Both the position numbers and the translations under genes were made by a program. A model generated the notes under the pieces. That model saw only the letters and a program-made list of their open reading frames with translations, was not told where the DNA came from and made no database searches. 64,000 bases of DNA from Lentzea californiensis (GTDB lineage Bacteria; Actinomycetota; Actinomycetes; Mycobacteriales; Pseudonocardiaceae). Positions 14,770 to 25,000 of the stretch are shown here, piece after piece. Position 1 is the stretch's first letter. Each line of letters opens with the position of its first letter. The stretch spans positions 558,001 to 622,000 of the forward strand of contig NZ_JANBBE010000001.1 in assembly GCF_024648825.1 (NCBI RefSeq). Direction: 5' to 3'.

Positions 14770-16949
14770 CCACGACCGAGCCTCGTCACGTCGAGCTCAG
14801 CATCAGCGGCATGACGTGCGCTTCCTGTGCGAACCGCGTCGAACGCAAGCTGAACAGGCTCGACGGCGTGTCCGCCACCGTGAACTACGCGACCGAGAAG
14901 GCCAGCGTCCAGTTCCCGGACAACCTGCGCGTGGACGACCTCGTGTCGACCGTGCGGGCGGCGGGGTACGACGCGGAGGAGCCCCGGCCCGAGGCTCCCG
15001 ACGTGGACGAGGCCGGTGAACTGCGGCTGAGGGTCACCCTCGCCGCGATGCTCGGCGTGCCGGTGATCGCGTTCTCGATGGTCCCGGCGTGGCAGTTCCC
15101 GACGTGGCAGTGGGTGTCGCTGGCGCTGGCGAGCGTGGTCGTGTGGGTGTGCGGCTGGCCGTTCCACCGCGCGGCTTTCGTCAACGCACGGCACGGCGCC
15201 AGCACCATGGACACCCTCGTGTCGATGGGCGTCACGGTCTCGTACCTCTGGTCGCTCTACGCGCTGGTGTTCGGCGAGGCCGGCGTCATCGGCATGCGGC
15301 ACGAGTTCAGCCTGCTGCCCCGTCCCACCACCTCCGGCGACATCTACCTGGAGGTCGCGGTCGGCGTGACCGTGTTCCTGCTGCTCGGACGCTGGCTGGA
15401 GGCCCGTTCGAAGCGCAGCGCGGGTGCGGCCCTGCGGTCGTTGCTCGCGCTCGGCGCCAAGGACGTGGCGGTGCTGCGCGACGGCGTCGAGACCCGCGTG
15501 CCGGTCGGTGAGCTCCAGGTCGGCGAACGCTTCGTGGTCCGTCCGGGTGAGCGCATCGCCACCGACGGTCTAGTGGTCGACGGCAGTTCGGCCGTGGACC
15601 GCTCGATGGTCACCGGCGAATCGGTGCCGGTCGAGGTCGGCGAGGGCGATCCGGTCGTCGGCGGCACCGTGAACGCGGGCGGCAGGCTGGTCGTCGAGGC
15701 CTCTTCGGTCGGTGCGGACACGCAACTCGCGCGGATGGCCCGGCTGGTCGAACAGGCCCAGGCCGGCAAGGCCGACGTGCAGCGGCTGGCGGACCGGGTG
15801 TCCGCCGTATTCGTCCCGGTCGTCGTGCTGATCGCGCTCACGTCGTTCGGCGCGTGGCTGCTCGCCGGGCGGCCGCTGGAGTTCGCGGTGACGACGGCGG
15901 TGGCGGTCCTCGTGATCGCGTGCCCCTGTGCCCTGGGCCTCGCGACGCCGACGGCGTTGCTCGTGGGCACCGGCCGCGGCGCGCAGCTCGGCATCCTGGT
16001 GAAGGGCCCCGAGGTGCTGGAGTCGACGCGGCGGGTGGACACCGTCGTGCTGGACAAGACCGGCACCGTCACGACCGGCCGCCTGACGCTGGTCGGCGTG
16101 ATCCCCGCGGCGGGCGTGGACCGGGACGAGGTGTTGCGGTGCGCGGCGGCCGTCGAGAACGCGTCCGAACACCCCATCGGCGCGGCGATCGTCCGTGAGG
16201 CCGGCGAGTTCCCGCCGGTGTCGGACTTCGTTTCCACGGACGGCGTGGGCGTCAGCGGAACGGTCGAAGGCCGGCGCGTCGTCGTGGGCCGCGTGCGGAA
16301 CGTTGTGCTTCCGCATGAACTGACTGAGGCCGCAGTTGCCCACACAACTCGGACAGTTGTCGCGGTTTCCTTTGATGACAAGGTTGTCGGGCTCATCGTC
16401 GTGTCGGACGTCGTCAAACCCACGTCCGCACAAGCGATTCAGGAACTGAAGGCACTCGGTTTGCGGCCGGTGTTGCTGACCGGCGACAACGCCTCCGTGG
16501 CCGCCGAGGTCGCCGCCGAGGTGGGCATCGACGAGGTCATCGCCGACGTCCTGCCGTCCGGCAAAGTCGAAGCGGTCCGGAATCTCCAGGCACAGGGCCG
16601 AGTTGTGGCCATGGTCGGCGACGGCGTGAACGACGCGCCGGCCCTCGCGGCCGCGGATCTGGGGCTGGCCATGGGAACCGGCACCGACGTCGCGATCGAG
16701 GCGAGCGACCTGACGCTGGTGCGCGGCGACCTGCGCGTGGCGGCCGACGCGATTCGGTTGTCCCGCAAGACGTTGAGCACGATCAAGGGGAACCTCTTCT
16801 GGGCGTTCGCCTACAACGTCGCTGGACTTCCACTCGCGGCCCTCGGTCTGCTGAACCCCATGATCGCGGGCGCCGCGATGGCCTTCAGCAGCGTGTTCGT
16901 TGTTACCAACAGCTTGCGACTACGGGGTTTCCGTCCATCGGCGGCATAA
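14766..16949 (+). CDS. copA: Copper-exporting P1B-type ATPase
   Basis: The 727-residue membrane pump has one N-terminal HMA domain (GMTCASC, C18 and C21), paired membrane helices, the transport-site CPC motif at 386-388, the phosphorylated aspartate D430 in DKTGT, the SEHPIGAA motif and GDGVNDAP from 618. This set identifies a Cu(I)-type P1B ATPase that exports copper at the expense of ATP. It overlaps copZ and ends before a strong hairpin. Length and motif order are normal for the family. Confidence 0.93.
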   Translation: MTTTEPRHVELSISGMTCASCANRVERKLNRLDGVSATVNYATEKASVQFPDNLRVDDLVSTVRAAGYDAEEPRPEAPDVDEAGELRLRVTLAAMLGVPVIAFSMVPAWQFPTWQWVSLALASVVVWVCGWPFHRAAFVNARHGASTMDTLVSMGVTVSYLWSLYALVFGEAGVIGMRHEFSLLPRPTTSGDIYLEVAVGVTVFLLLGRWLEARSKRSAGAALRSLLALGAKDVAVLRDGVETRVPVGELQVGERFVVRPGERIATDGLVVDGSSAVDRSMVTGESVPVEVGEGDPVVGGTVNAGGRLVVEASSVGADTQLARMARLVEQAQAGKADVQRLADRVSAVFVPVVVLIALTSFGAWLLAGRPLEFAVTTAVAVLVIACPCALGLATPTALLVGTGRGAQLGILVKGPEVLESTRRVDTVVLDKTGTVTTGRLTLVGVIPAAGVDRDEVLRCAAAVENASEHPIGAAIVREAGEFPPVSDFVSTDGVGVSGTVEGRRVVVGRVRNVVLPHELTEAAVAHTTRTVVAVSFDDKVVGLIVVSDVVKPTSAQAIQELKALGLRPVLLTGDNASVAAEVAAEVGIDEVIADVLPSGKVEAVRNLQAQGRVVAMVGDGVNDAPALAAADLGLAMGTGTDVAIEASDLTLVRGDLRVAADAIRLSRKTLSTIKGNLFWAFAYNVAGLPLAALGLLNPMIAGAAMAFSSVFVVTNSLRLRGFRPSAA

Positions 16950-16953
16950 GAAT

Positions 16954-16978
16954 CTCGTTGGGAACACTCCCCAACGAG
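16954..16978 (+). terminator. Hairpin after copA
   Basis: Perfect 9-bp arms CTCGTTGGG and CCCAACGAG surround a 7-base loop four bases after the copA stop. There is no long T-run, as is common in high-GC actinobacteria. Confidence 0.65.
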
Positions 16979-17204
16979 CGCGTGCTCGTGCAACAATCCA
17001 AAAGCTGACACACCCCCGGTCAGCGCCTGTGGAGATCCCCTCCGGCCCCCGCGTTCCTCCCCCTGGCGCGGGGGCCTCCACAGCTCCGGGGACGCCCTTC
17101 GCCGGTCCTCACCGGAGATCCACTCTGAGTAGAGCCATTTACACCTTGGGGTGACCCGGCTCACAGGGGTTTGGCTTCCGTGACCGAGCCGTTATCGTGT
17201 CCCG

Positions 17205-17510
17205 GTGCCCATTGGATCCCTCGGACGCTCCAAGTCCGGCCGTCACCGCCCCGCGGACGAACCGCAGCAACCGGAGACGTCGCACGACGAAGAGCTGACC
17301 TCCTACCTGGCCGCCCTGGCCCCGGACGCGGACAACGAGACCACCGCCTCGGGCTTCGGCAGCGCGCAGGTCTACCAGCTGAGGCTGCAACTCATGGCGA
17401 ACGAGCAGCTGAAGGAACTCGCCGCCGAGCGCCAGACCTCCCCGCAGGCTCTCGCCACGGAGTGGGTCATGCAGCGCCTGGAGTGGGAAGCGCGCCAGCG
17501 CGGCCACTAG
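17205..17510 (+). CDS. Hypothetical protein with possible ribbon-helix-helix C-terminus
   Basis: The GTG at 17205 gives 101 residues. The N-terminal half is polar and basic. The C-terminal half, from about residue 53, reads VYQLRLQLMANEQLKELAAE followed by a helix with a conserved Trp, similar in layout to CopG/Arc-type ribbon-helix-helix proteins. That resemblance is weak evidence. It converges on the cold-shock gene, separated by a bidirectional terminator. No recognised family name. Confidence 0.55.
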   Translation: MPIGSLGRSKSGRHRPADEPQQPETSHDEELTSYLAALAPDADNETTASGFGSAQVYQLRLQLMANEQLKELAAERQTSPQALATEWVMQRLEWEARQRGH

Positions 17511-17532
17511 TCGACAGCTACCTACGAAGAAA

Positions 17533-17560
17533 GACCCTCGACCGAGCCCGGTCGAGGGTC
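17533..17560. terminator. Bidirectional intrinsic terminator
   Basis: Perfect 12-bp arms GACCCTCGACCG and CGGTCGAGGGTC with a 4-base loop lie between the convergent genes ending at 17510 and 17600. The flanks AAGAAA and CCTTCT fit weak A and T tracts for both strands. Confidence 0.8.
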
Positions 17561-17599
17561 CTTCTCACGTACGACTTCAATTGCGGCGTGTTACAAACC

Positions 17600-17803
17600 T
17601 CAGACCGCGCGGACGTTCTGGGCCTGCGGACCCTTGGTGCCCTGGCCGACCTCGAACTCCACTCGCTGGTTCTCCTCCAGGGTGCGGAAACCCTGACCCT
17701 GGATCTCCGAGTAGTGGACGAAGACGTCAGCGCCGCCGTTGTCCTGGGCGATGAAACCAAAGCCCTTTTCGGAGTTGAACCACTTGACAGTGCCCTGTGC
17801 CAT
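17600..17803 (-). CDS. Cold-shock protein, CspA family
   Basis: The 67-residue product begins [18 protein letters not shown] and contains both RNA-binding motifs, KGFGFI (13-18) and VFVHY (about 27-31). It has the length of a single cold-shock domain. It binds single-stranded nucleic acid and acts as an RNA chaperone. The start at 17803 has GGAGG eight bases upstream; a longer in-frame start is less likely. Convergent with the gene ending at 17510 through a shared terminator. Confidence 0.93.
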   Translation of the reverse strand: MAQGTVKWFNSEKGFGFIAQDNGGADVFVHYSEIQGQGFRTLEENQRVEFEVGQGTKGPQAQNVRAV

Positions 17804-18126
17804 GTACCTGCCTCCATCGCAGGAAAGCTTGGGGCTGCACCGTGCAACCCCGGCCGTCCCGGGGGCGTTAGGCAAACTCGCTGAGAGCGCACCGCACGCC
17901 CGCGTGTCGTTCCGCGAGCGTGTGAAGCACGAACACAGAAACCACGGCCTGCGCGAGTCAGCCTAACGTGTGATTGGTCATAGCACTACAGGTCATTACC
18001 GGCCGGTTGGCTGCCTCAACAGGAGGAAAGCCGCTGGTCCGGGTGGGTGATCGCAATCTCGCGAGCAACGTGTTCCACCGCCGCGCGTCCTCATGTTCGT
18101 TGGACGAGGGGATCTTGGGGGGACGC

Positions 18127-19299
18127 GTGTTGCGGCCACTGGTTTTGGCTCTACTACTGGGATTGACCGCCTGCAGTGCCGCACCCGACGGTGCGCCTGG
18201 GGCCGGTTCGCAGACCTCTGCACCGGCTGCGGAGCAGAAGGCGAAGGCAGTACTGACGGTGACGCCGTCATCGGGCGAGGGCATCAGCCCGGCCGGACCA
18301 TTCGAGGTCGGAATGACCGGTGGCGTGCTGACCTCCGTCGTGCTCAAGGGCGCCGACGGCCAGGTGGTGAAGGGGGAACTCTCCGCCGGCCGCTGGGTCG
18401 CGACCGAGGACCTGGGCTACGACAAGGCCTACACCTGGTCCGGCTCGGCCAAGGGTGAGGACGGCGCCGACGTCCCGGTCACCGGGTCGTTCCGCACCAT
18501 CAAGCCGCAGCGGCTCACCAGCGCGAAGCTGAACGTCGACGACAACCAGACCTACGGCATCGCGATGCCGTTGAAGGTGACCTTCAGCGCGCCCGTGCAG
18601 GACAAGGCTTCCGTGCAGAAGGCGATGACCGTCAAGACGTCCGTGCCGACCGAGGGCGCGTGGGCGTGGCTGTCCGACACCGAGGCGCATTGGCGGCCGA
18701 AGGAGTACTGGAAGCCGAACACCGAGGTCGCGCTCGACGCGAACGTCTACGGGGTGCCGTTCGGCGGGGGTGCCTTCGGCAGGAACGACGTGCACGCGCA
18801 GTTCAAGATCGCGGACCGGGCGCTGGTGGCCAAGGCGAACACGCAGACCAAGCGGTTCGAGATCTACCGCGACGGCGTGCTGCTGCACGACCTCCCGGCG
18901 TCGTACGGCAAGGAGAGCGACCCGGGCAGGGTGACGCGGTCCGGCATCCACGTGGTGCAGCAGAAGGAAGCCTCACGGCGGATGAAGAGCACCGTGTACA
19001 ACTACGACGTCCCGGTCACCTGGGCGGTGCTGATCTCGCAGAACGGCGAGTTCGTGCACGAGAACAACGACACGATTCCCAGCCAGGGCAAGGAGAACGT
19101 GTCACACGGGTGCGCGAACCTGTCCGGTCCCAACGCCAAGGTCTTCTTCGACCTGACGATGGTCGGTGACCCGGTCGAGGTCGTGGGCTCCACGGTGCAG
19201 CTCGGGCTGGCCGACCCGAACGGGCCTGCCCACAACGACTACTGGCAGTGGACGCTGGACTGGGCGGCCTGGACCGCCAAGTCCGCCGCCATCAGCTAA
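18127..19299 (+). CDS. L,D-transpeptidase lipoprotein (Ig-like domains plus YkuD domain)
   Basis: The GTG at 18127, after TTGGGGGGAC, yields 390 residues with a short lipoprotein signal ending in LTAC. Two Ig-like beta domains (about 45-240) precede the YkuD catalytic domain, with active-site S-H-G-C at 326-329 (Cys329). This is the architecture of mycobacterial LdtMt2, which makes 3-3 cross-links in peptidoglycan. The enzyme is anchored outside the membrane. An in-frame start at 17974 lacks support. Its stop overlaps that of the convergent transporter gene by four bases. Confidence 0.9.
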   Translation: MLRPLVLALLLGLTACSAAPDGAPGAGSQTSAPAAEQKAKAVLTVTPSSGEGISPAGPFEVGMTGGVLTSVVLKGADGQVVKGELSAGRWVATEDLGYDKAYTWSGSAKGEDGADVPVTGSFRTIKPQRLTSAKLNVDDNQTYGIAMPLKVTFSAPVQDKASVQKAMTVKTSVPTEGAWAWLSDTEAHWRPKEYWKPNTEVALDANVYGVPFGGGAFGRNDVHAQFKIADRALVAKANTQTKRFEIYRDGVLLHDLPASYGKESDPGRVTRSGIHVVQQKEASRRMKSTVYNYDVPVTWAVLISQNGEFVHENNDTIPSQGKENVSHGCANLSGPNAKVFFDLTMVGDPVEVVGSTVQLGLADPNGPAHNDYWQWTLDWAAWTAKSAAIS

Positions 19300-20114
19300 C
19301 TCTTCTCCGTGATCTGGGGTGGCTGCGGGATCTCGTAACCCGACGGACCGACGTTGCGTTCGAGGGCCCGCTTCCACTCACCGCTCGAAATCATCTTCTC
19401 GATGGCCTCGTTCACGGCGTCGCGCGACTCGGCGTCACCCTTCGGGACGCCGATGCCGTAGCGCTCCTTGGAGAACGTCTTGCCGACGAGCTTGAGCAGC
19501 TCGGGGTTCTCCGCGGCGAACCCGGCGAGGATGACCTCGTCGGTCGAGACGGCGTCGACGTTGCCCGCCATGAGAGCGATCACGCAGTCGGAGTACTGGC
19601 CGTACTCGACGAGCTGCACGTTCTTCGAGTAGTCCGACTTCACCTTCTGCGCGGAGGTGGAACCCTTGACCGAGCACAGCTTGCGGCCGTTCAGGGTCTC
19701 CGGGCCCTGGACGGCCTCCTCGGTGTAGCGCACCAGCATGCCCTGGCCCGTCTCGAAGTACGGCCCGGCGAAGGCGACCTTCTCCTTGCGGGCGTCGGTG
19801 ATCGAGTACGAGGCGATGATCAGGTCGGCCTCGCCGTTCTCGAGCATCGACTCACGGGCGGCACCACGGGCCTCCTTGAAGGTGATGCCACCTTCCTTCA
19901 CCCCGAGCTCGTTCGCCACGTACTTGGCGACGTCCACGTCGAAGCCGACGTACCGGCCGTCGAGCCGGCGCTGGCTCATGCCGGGCTGGTCGTAACGGAT
20001 GCCGATGGTCAGCTTCCCGGAGTCAGCACGTCCGATGACTGTGGTGGTGTCACCGCTCCCACAGGCGGTGGCGAACACCGCTACGGCAGTCAGGAGCGCG
20101 GCACGACGGATCAC
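19296..20114 (-). CDS. Glutamate/amino-acid ABC transporter substrate-binding lipoprotein
   Basis: The 272-residue protein has a lipoprotein signal (about 1-18, cysteine after ATA) and a class-3 solute-binding fold, with KLTIGIRYDQPG near the start, GFDVDVAKYVANELG and an ARESMLENGEADLIIASYS segment. The sequence is close to GluB-type glutamate binders. No permease or ATPase genes are adjacent, so it may work with a transporter encoded elsewhere or act as a sensor for a kinase. It overlaps the convergent L,D-transpeptidase gene by four bases. Confidence 0.8.
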   Translation of the reverse strand: MIRRAALLTAVAVFATACGSGDTTTVIGRADSGKLTIGIRYDQPGMSQRRLDGRYVGFDVDVAKYVANELGVKEGGITFKEARGAARESMLENGEADLIIASYSITDARKEKVAFAGPYFETGQGMLVRYTEEAVQGPETLNGRKLCSVKGSTSAQKVKSDYSKNVQLVEYGQYSDCVIALMAGNVDAVSTDEVILAGFAAENPELLKLVGKTFSKERYGIGVPKGDAESRDAVNEAIEKMISSGEWKRALERNVGPSGYEIPQPPQITEKS

Positions 20115-20193
20115 GACAGGCCTTCCGGGGGTGTTGTGGATTCGTGCGCAATGCTACGGACCTGCGGCGATGATCGACTGTGATGTATGACAA

Positions 20194-21006
20194 CTACGGA
20201 AGCCTCGCTTTGCTGGGTGTCACATGCCTGCCGTGACGCTCGATCGCTCGCTTCAGATGGCCGGGCGGAGCGAGCCTCCTGATCTTGCTAGGGACCATAA
20301 GCGCAGCTCGGCGCACCATTCGCAGCCATCGGTCGGCATGCGCGTACGCCTCGCGGCCGTGCAGTTCGAGCGCCCAGTCGGGTAGTACCGAATAGGCCAG
20401 GTGGCCCACGAGAACCCGGTACACGGGCAGGCCGTGGCGGAGCCACCCTTGCACCGGAGGGCCGTGCAAGAAGTCGTAGATCACATCGGAATCGGTCGTC
20501 CGGCGCAGAACGGGACGCATCCGATCGAAGTATTCGGCCATTTCGCGCCTGGATCCCGGTACTTCATCCGGGTGCAATCCGACCAAAGCGGCCGCGAACC
20601 GCTGCTCGGCGTAGTAGAGGTCCTTCTGCCTGCCGGACAGTCCGTACCCCGCGCGGTCGAGCACTGTTTCGAAGCAGGAAACCTCCGAGCAATGAACCCA
20701 GAGCAGCAACTCGGGCTCGTCCACGCGGAACGTCCGGCCGTCGACAACGCCGCGCAGGTTCCGGTGCGTGGCCCGCACCCGTGCCGCGGCGGTGGCGATC
20801 TCCGCGTCGGTGCCGTAGACGCCCAGGTCGACGAAGTCCGCCGTGCGCTTGAGCCTGCCGAGCGGATCGGCCTGGAAGTTCGAGTTCTGCACGACACCCG
20901 CGACCGCCCTGGGGTGCAGTGCCTGCAGGTAGAGGCTCGCGATCCCGGCGATCCACATCGTCGGGTCCGCGTGCAGCTGCCAGCTGACGGAATTCGGGTC
21001 GGGCAT
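20194..21006 (-). CDS. DUF2236 (MpaB/latex-clearing-protein-like) oxygenase family protein
   Basis: The 270-residue protein starts best at the ATG at 21006 (MPDPNSVSWQ). It has the layout of DUF2236 proteins: HADPTMWIAGIASLYLQALHP near the N-terminus, an Arg/His-rich central core (ATHRNLRG; WVHCSEVSCF) and a C-terminal GREAYAHADRW helix. Family members include haem-binding latex oxygenase and MpaB oxygenases, but most are uncharacterised. Start codons of this gene and the divergent oxidoreductase lie only 34 bp apart. Confidence 0.7.
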   Translation of the reverse strand: MPDPNSVSWQLHADPTMWIAGIASLYLQALHPRAVAGVVQNSNFQADPLGRLKRTADFVDLGVYGTDAEIATAAARVRATHRNLRGVVDGRTFRVDEPELLLWVHCSEVSCFETVLDRAGYGLSGRQKDLYYAEQRFAAALVGLHPDEVPGSRREMAEYFDRMRPVLRRTTDSDVIYDFLHGPPVQGWLRHGLPVYRVLVGHLAYSVLPDWALELHGREAYAHADRWLRMVRRAALMVPSKIRRLAPPGHLKRAIERHGRHVTPSKARLP

Positions 21007-21040
21007 GCGGACATCGTCCCGTCTCGCCAGGATGAAGACC

Positions 21041-21451
21041 ATGGACCTGGACCAGGCACGGGAAGTGCTCCGCAGTCAGCACCGCGCGGTGTTCTGCGCA
21101 TTGAAGTCCGACGGCACGCCGGCCATGTCGCCGGTGCTCGTCGCGCTCGACGACAATGGTGACGTGCTCGTCTCCACGCGAGCCACCGCGTACAAGACGA
21201 AGCAGGTCGAACGTGATCCGCACGTCTCGCTGTGCGTGCTGCCGGACAGCTTCTTCGGCCGCTGGATCCAGCTCAACGGAACCGCGACGGTCGTGCCGTT
21301 GCCCGAGGCCATGGACCTGCTGGTCCAGTACTACCGGACGATCTCCGGCGAGCACTCCGACTGGAACGACTACCGCGCGGCGATGAAGCGCGAGCAACGC
21401 GTGATCCTGCGGATCTCGCTGAGCTCCGCCGGACCGGACAGGACGGGCTGA
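21041..21451 (+). CDS. PPOX-class F420-dependent oxidoreductase
   Basis: The 136-residue protein begins DLDQAREVLRSQHRAVFCAL and follows the split-barrel pattern of the pyridoxamine-phosphate-oxidase-like F420/FMN family (SPVLVALDDNGDVLVSTRAT; DPHVSLCVLPD). Such proteins reduce small substrates with F420H2 or flavin. The ATG at 21041 has AGGATG upstream; the in-frame ATG at 21032 is an alternative. It is divergent from the DUF2236 gene. The substrate is not predictable. Confidence 0.8.
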   Translation: MDLDQAREVLRSQHRAVFCALKSDGTPAMSPVLVALDDNGDVLVSTRATAYKTKQVERDPHVSLCVLPDSFFGRWIQLNGTATVVPLPEAMDLLVQYYRTISGEHSDWNDYRAAMKREQRVILRISLSSAGPDRTG

Positions 21452-21530
21452 GCTGTAACACCGTTAGCGGGCGCAACGATTCCACGGGGACGGCGGCTAC
21501 CGGGCAGGCGGAACCTGGGGAGCGGAAGCG

Positions 21531-22046
21531 ATGACTGGTGTCAGACGCCGCGGCTACTTCGCAGCCGCGGTCGCGGTGATGGGCGCTGCCCTGATCGCGG
21601 CTCTGTTCGCGGCACCCCCGGACAAGCCCGTCGACATCCGCCTGGTCGCACCGCCGCCCCTGCCGCCCGAGGTCGTCATCGCGACCGCCACGACCACCGT
21701 CTCCGCCGTCGGGGTCCAGCGGCCGCAACCTCCGCCTCCGCCACCACCCCCGCCGCCACCGCCGCCCGGTGCCGCCGACCGGCCGCCGCCTCCGCATCCT
21801 GGGCGGAGACCACCGCCTCCGCCGCCACCGGGCAAGCCCCGGCCCAACCTGCACGACCTGCTGCGGTGCGACTCGGAGCTCTTCGGCGACGACTTCAAGC
21901 ACTGCCTGAAGTGGCCGCTCGACGCCAGGGAGTTCTGCGACTTCCTGGAGGAGCACCAGCTCGAACCGATCGACCTGCGGGGGCCGGAGGGTGGCCGGTT
22001 CGACCACTTCGACCGGTTCGAGCTGAGCTGTGACGACGACAAATAG
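21531..22046 (+). CDS. Membrane-anchored or secreted proline-rich protein
   Basis: The 171-residue protein has an N-terminal hydrophobic segment (about 9-28) after RRR, suggesting a signal anchor. A central region (about 60-105) is mostly proline, with runs of up to 13 prolines. The acidic C-terminal domain contains three or four cysteines (LLRCDSELF; KHCLKW; EFCDFL; LSCDDDK). No family recognised. Poly-Pro stretches of this type usually span the cell wall. It converges on the ATPase gene 8 bp away. Confidence 0.55.
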   Translation: MTGVRRRGYFAAAVAVMGAALIAALFAAPPDKPVDIRLVAPPPLPPEVVIATATTTVSAVGVQRPQPPPPPPPPPPPPPGAADRPPPPHPGRRPPPPPPPGKPRPNLHDLLRCDSELFGDDFKHCLKWPLDAREFCDFLEEHQLEPIDLRGPEGGRFDHFDRFELSCDDDK

Positions 22047-22054
22047 GTCGTGTC

Positions 22055-25000
22055 CTAGGCCTTGAGCTCCCTTAGCTTCGCGAGGTTCGCTTCCGCCAGC
22101 GCGCCGAGCAGCTGTGCCTCACCGAGGTAGTGGTCGTCGATCAACGCCTCGACCTCGTCGTCGTTCATCGCCGGCACGATGCGCGCGGCCATCCTGATCA
22201 TGTTGCGATAGCTGCCCTGCAGCAGGAACGGCCGCTCGCTCGGGTCCGCCGCCGACGCGATGTACGCCTGGTTGACCTTGAGCACGACCTGCTGGATCCG
22301 TTGCAGCTTCCGCACGACGGACAGCATGCGTTCGAGCTCGACGGTCTCGTACTCGTGCCGGACGCTCTCGCCGTTCGCTAGGCGCACCAACGGTTCCACG
22401 TCGACACCGCCCAGAGTCGGGTTCGAGCCGGACGCGTTCTCCAGGTAGCTCAACGCGAACAGCGCGTCGCGGCCGGACAGCACGTCGCCCAGGTTCCACA
22501 CGTCCGCGCGGTTCGCGAGCATGTCGGGCACCCGGAACGCACGGCCGGTCTCGGTGTACGGGTTGCCGGCCATCGACACGGCGAAGCGCTTGCCCCGCAG
22601 GTCGAACGTGCGCGGCTCGCCGTCCCAGACACCCTCGACCCTGCGTTGGGCGTCGCACAGCGAGATGAACTTCTGCAGCAGCTCCGGTGAGGTGTGCTGG
22701 ATGTCGTCGAGGTGCAGCAGGACGTTGCTGCCCAGGGCGAACGCGAAGTTGATCCGCTCGACCTCCTGGCGCGCGGTGGCGTTCGGTGCCTCCTCCGGGT
22801 CGAGCGAGGTGACGCCGGTGCCCAGAGCCGGGCCGTTGACCTTGACGAACACCATGCCCAGGCGGTTCGCGACGTACTCCATCAACGTCGTCTTGCCGTA
22901 GCCGGGCGGGGAGATCAACATCAGCAGACCGGTGCCGTCGTTCAGCTGCTTGCTGAGGTTGTCGCCGATCAACGGCAGATAGACCTCGTTCAGCAACCTG
23001 TTGCGCACGAACGTGTTCAGCACGCCCGGCTGGTAGTCGTCGAGCCTGAGCCTGCGGCGTTCCGCGGCCAGCAGCTCGTCGCGCCGGCGTTGGTAGGCGC
23101 GGAACGCCGGTACCTGTTCGGTGGTGAAGGCCCTGAGCCTGGTCAGGGTCTCGTCGAGGCGCAGTTCCATCGACTGCTGCCGCACACGGGGGTGCGTGCC
23201 GAGCAGGCCCGTGACGGTTTCGGTCAGCGCAGCGCTGGAGTCGTAGCGCGGCAGGTCGGTCAGCAGGATCGCGACGACCTCGGGGAACTCCGGGCAGTCC
23301 TCGTCCTTCAGGAACGCGCTGAGCCACGCCTCGATCAGGTCGCGGTCGTGCAGTTCCTCGGTGACCACGCCGCGGAACCTGTCGATCACCGCACGGGCGG
23401 CCTTGCTGGTGACGAACCCCCTGGGCTCGCAGGCGAGTTCCTCGAACAGGTACTCGGCGGTGAGGTCTTCGAGCCCGAACTGCCCGCACAGCTCCGGAAT
23501 CCCGTGCGTGCCACCGAAGATCGTGCGGGCACGGGCCAGCGACTCGGCCTTGCGCGCCCACACCGCGCGTTGCTCCTCGGGCTGCTCGGACCAGAAGACC
23601 TGCGCCTCGGCGCGGTTGCGCGGCGGATACCTGAGCAGTCCGGCGCCAGCATGGAGTCGTTGCAGGACAGCGAGGATCTTCTCGGCGTCGTGGTCGTGGA
23701 CGCCTTTCTCGTAGCCCTCGTCGTAGCGTTCCGCGGCGGCGTTCGTGACGTCGGTACGGCCCTCGGCGAGGAGACTCCCCGCGAGGTGCTCGGAGCGGTA
23801 GACGTGCTGCGTCTCCGAGACGAGCAGCTGGTCCCAGAACGGCCTGGTGGCCTCGAAAGCGGGGTCGGTGACCTCGCTGCGGTAGTCGGTGCCGGTGACC
23901 GCGTAGAACAGCCTGCCGTCGCGCGGGACGAGGGTGAGGTTCATCGGCTCGGTCGTCACCGGGAAGCGGTGACGACCGAGCACGATCGACGCGCCGTCGT
24001 ACAGATCGGCCCGGTCACGCAGCGCCCGGCCTCCCTCTTGCCGGGCGTCGCGCAGACTCGCGTCGAGCTCGTCGGCCCTGGCGTCGCCTAGTTCCCTGAG
24101 CTGCTCGGCGACGGCGCGGACCTTGGCGACCATCGGGTCGCCGGCGAAGTACGTGTTGATCTCGTCGTTCGAGGTCAGCTTCCCGACGCGGCGTCGGATC
24201 GTGCCGAGCACCCGTTCCGCGGACTGGACGAGCCTGTCGGCCCTGCGGGCGCGTTCGTCGAGCAGCGTCTGCTTGCGGGCGGAGAAGGCCTCGTAGACGT
24301 CCGTGCGCTTGGCGCCGACCTGGGCGAGGAAGTCGTCGAACTCGCCGAACCGCGACTCCAGGTTCTCCAGCTGCAGCAACAACCTGCCGAGCTGGTCGTC
24401 GCACCGTTGCGGGGAGTCCGCGACCGACAGCGCGCCGGTGATGGCCTGGCCGAGCAGCGCGAACTCCGCGGCGAACTCGGCGCGGCCCTCGGCGTTCGCG
24501 AGCTGGGCGCGGCGACCGTCCACAGTGGCGCGTGCGCGGTTGACCGCGGCCAGCACCTCGCCGATGCTCGCCAGGATCTGCGTGCGGGTCGTGGTGTCGG
24601 CGGCGTCGAGGGTGCTGACGACCTCGGTCAGCACCTCCAGCCCGGCCTGCTGCTGCGCGAGCCGTTCGCGCAACGGCTTCGCCTCGGCGGCGGTCTGCAG
24701 CTCCGCGGCCGCGATCTGTTCGATCTCCGCGTGGTACTGGGAGAACGCGCCCTCGCCGCTGAGGAACGCAACAGCCCTGCGGGCGGACGCACCGAGTTCC
24801 TCGACCAGTTCGGCTTCGCGCCGGTCGATCTCCTCGACGTCGACGTACTTCAGGTCCTTGAGGGTGATCAGCCGGCCCTGGGCGGACCGCAGGTCAGCCA
24901 GCAGGCGGACCCATTCGTCGGCGCTGCGCGGTGCCGCCGACCTGGCGAGCCTGATCAGGCTCGCCAGCTTCTCCGCGGCCTGGTGGAGCTGCTCGGCGGC

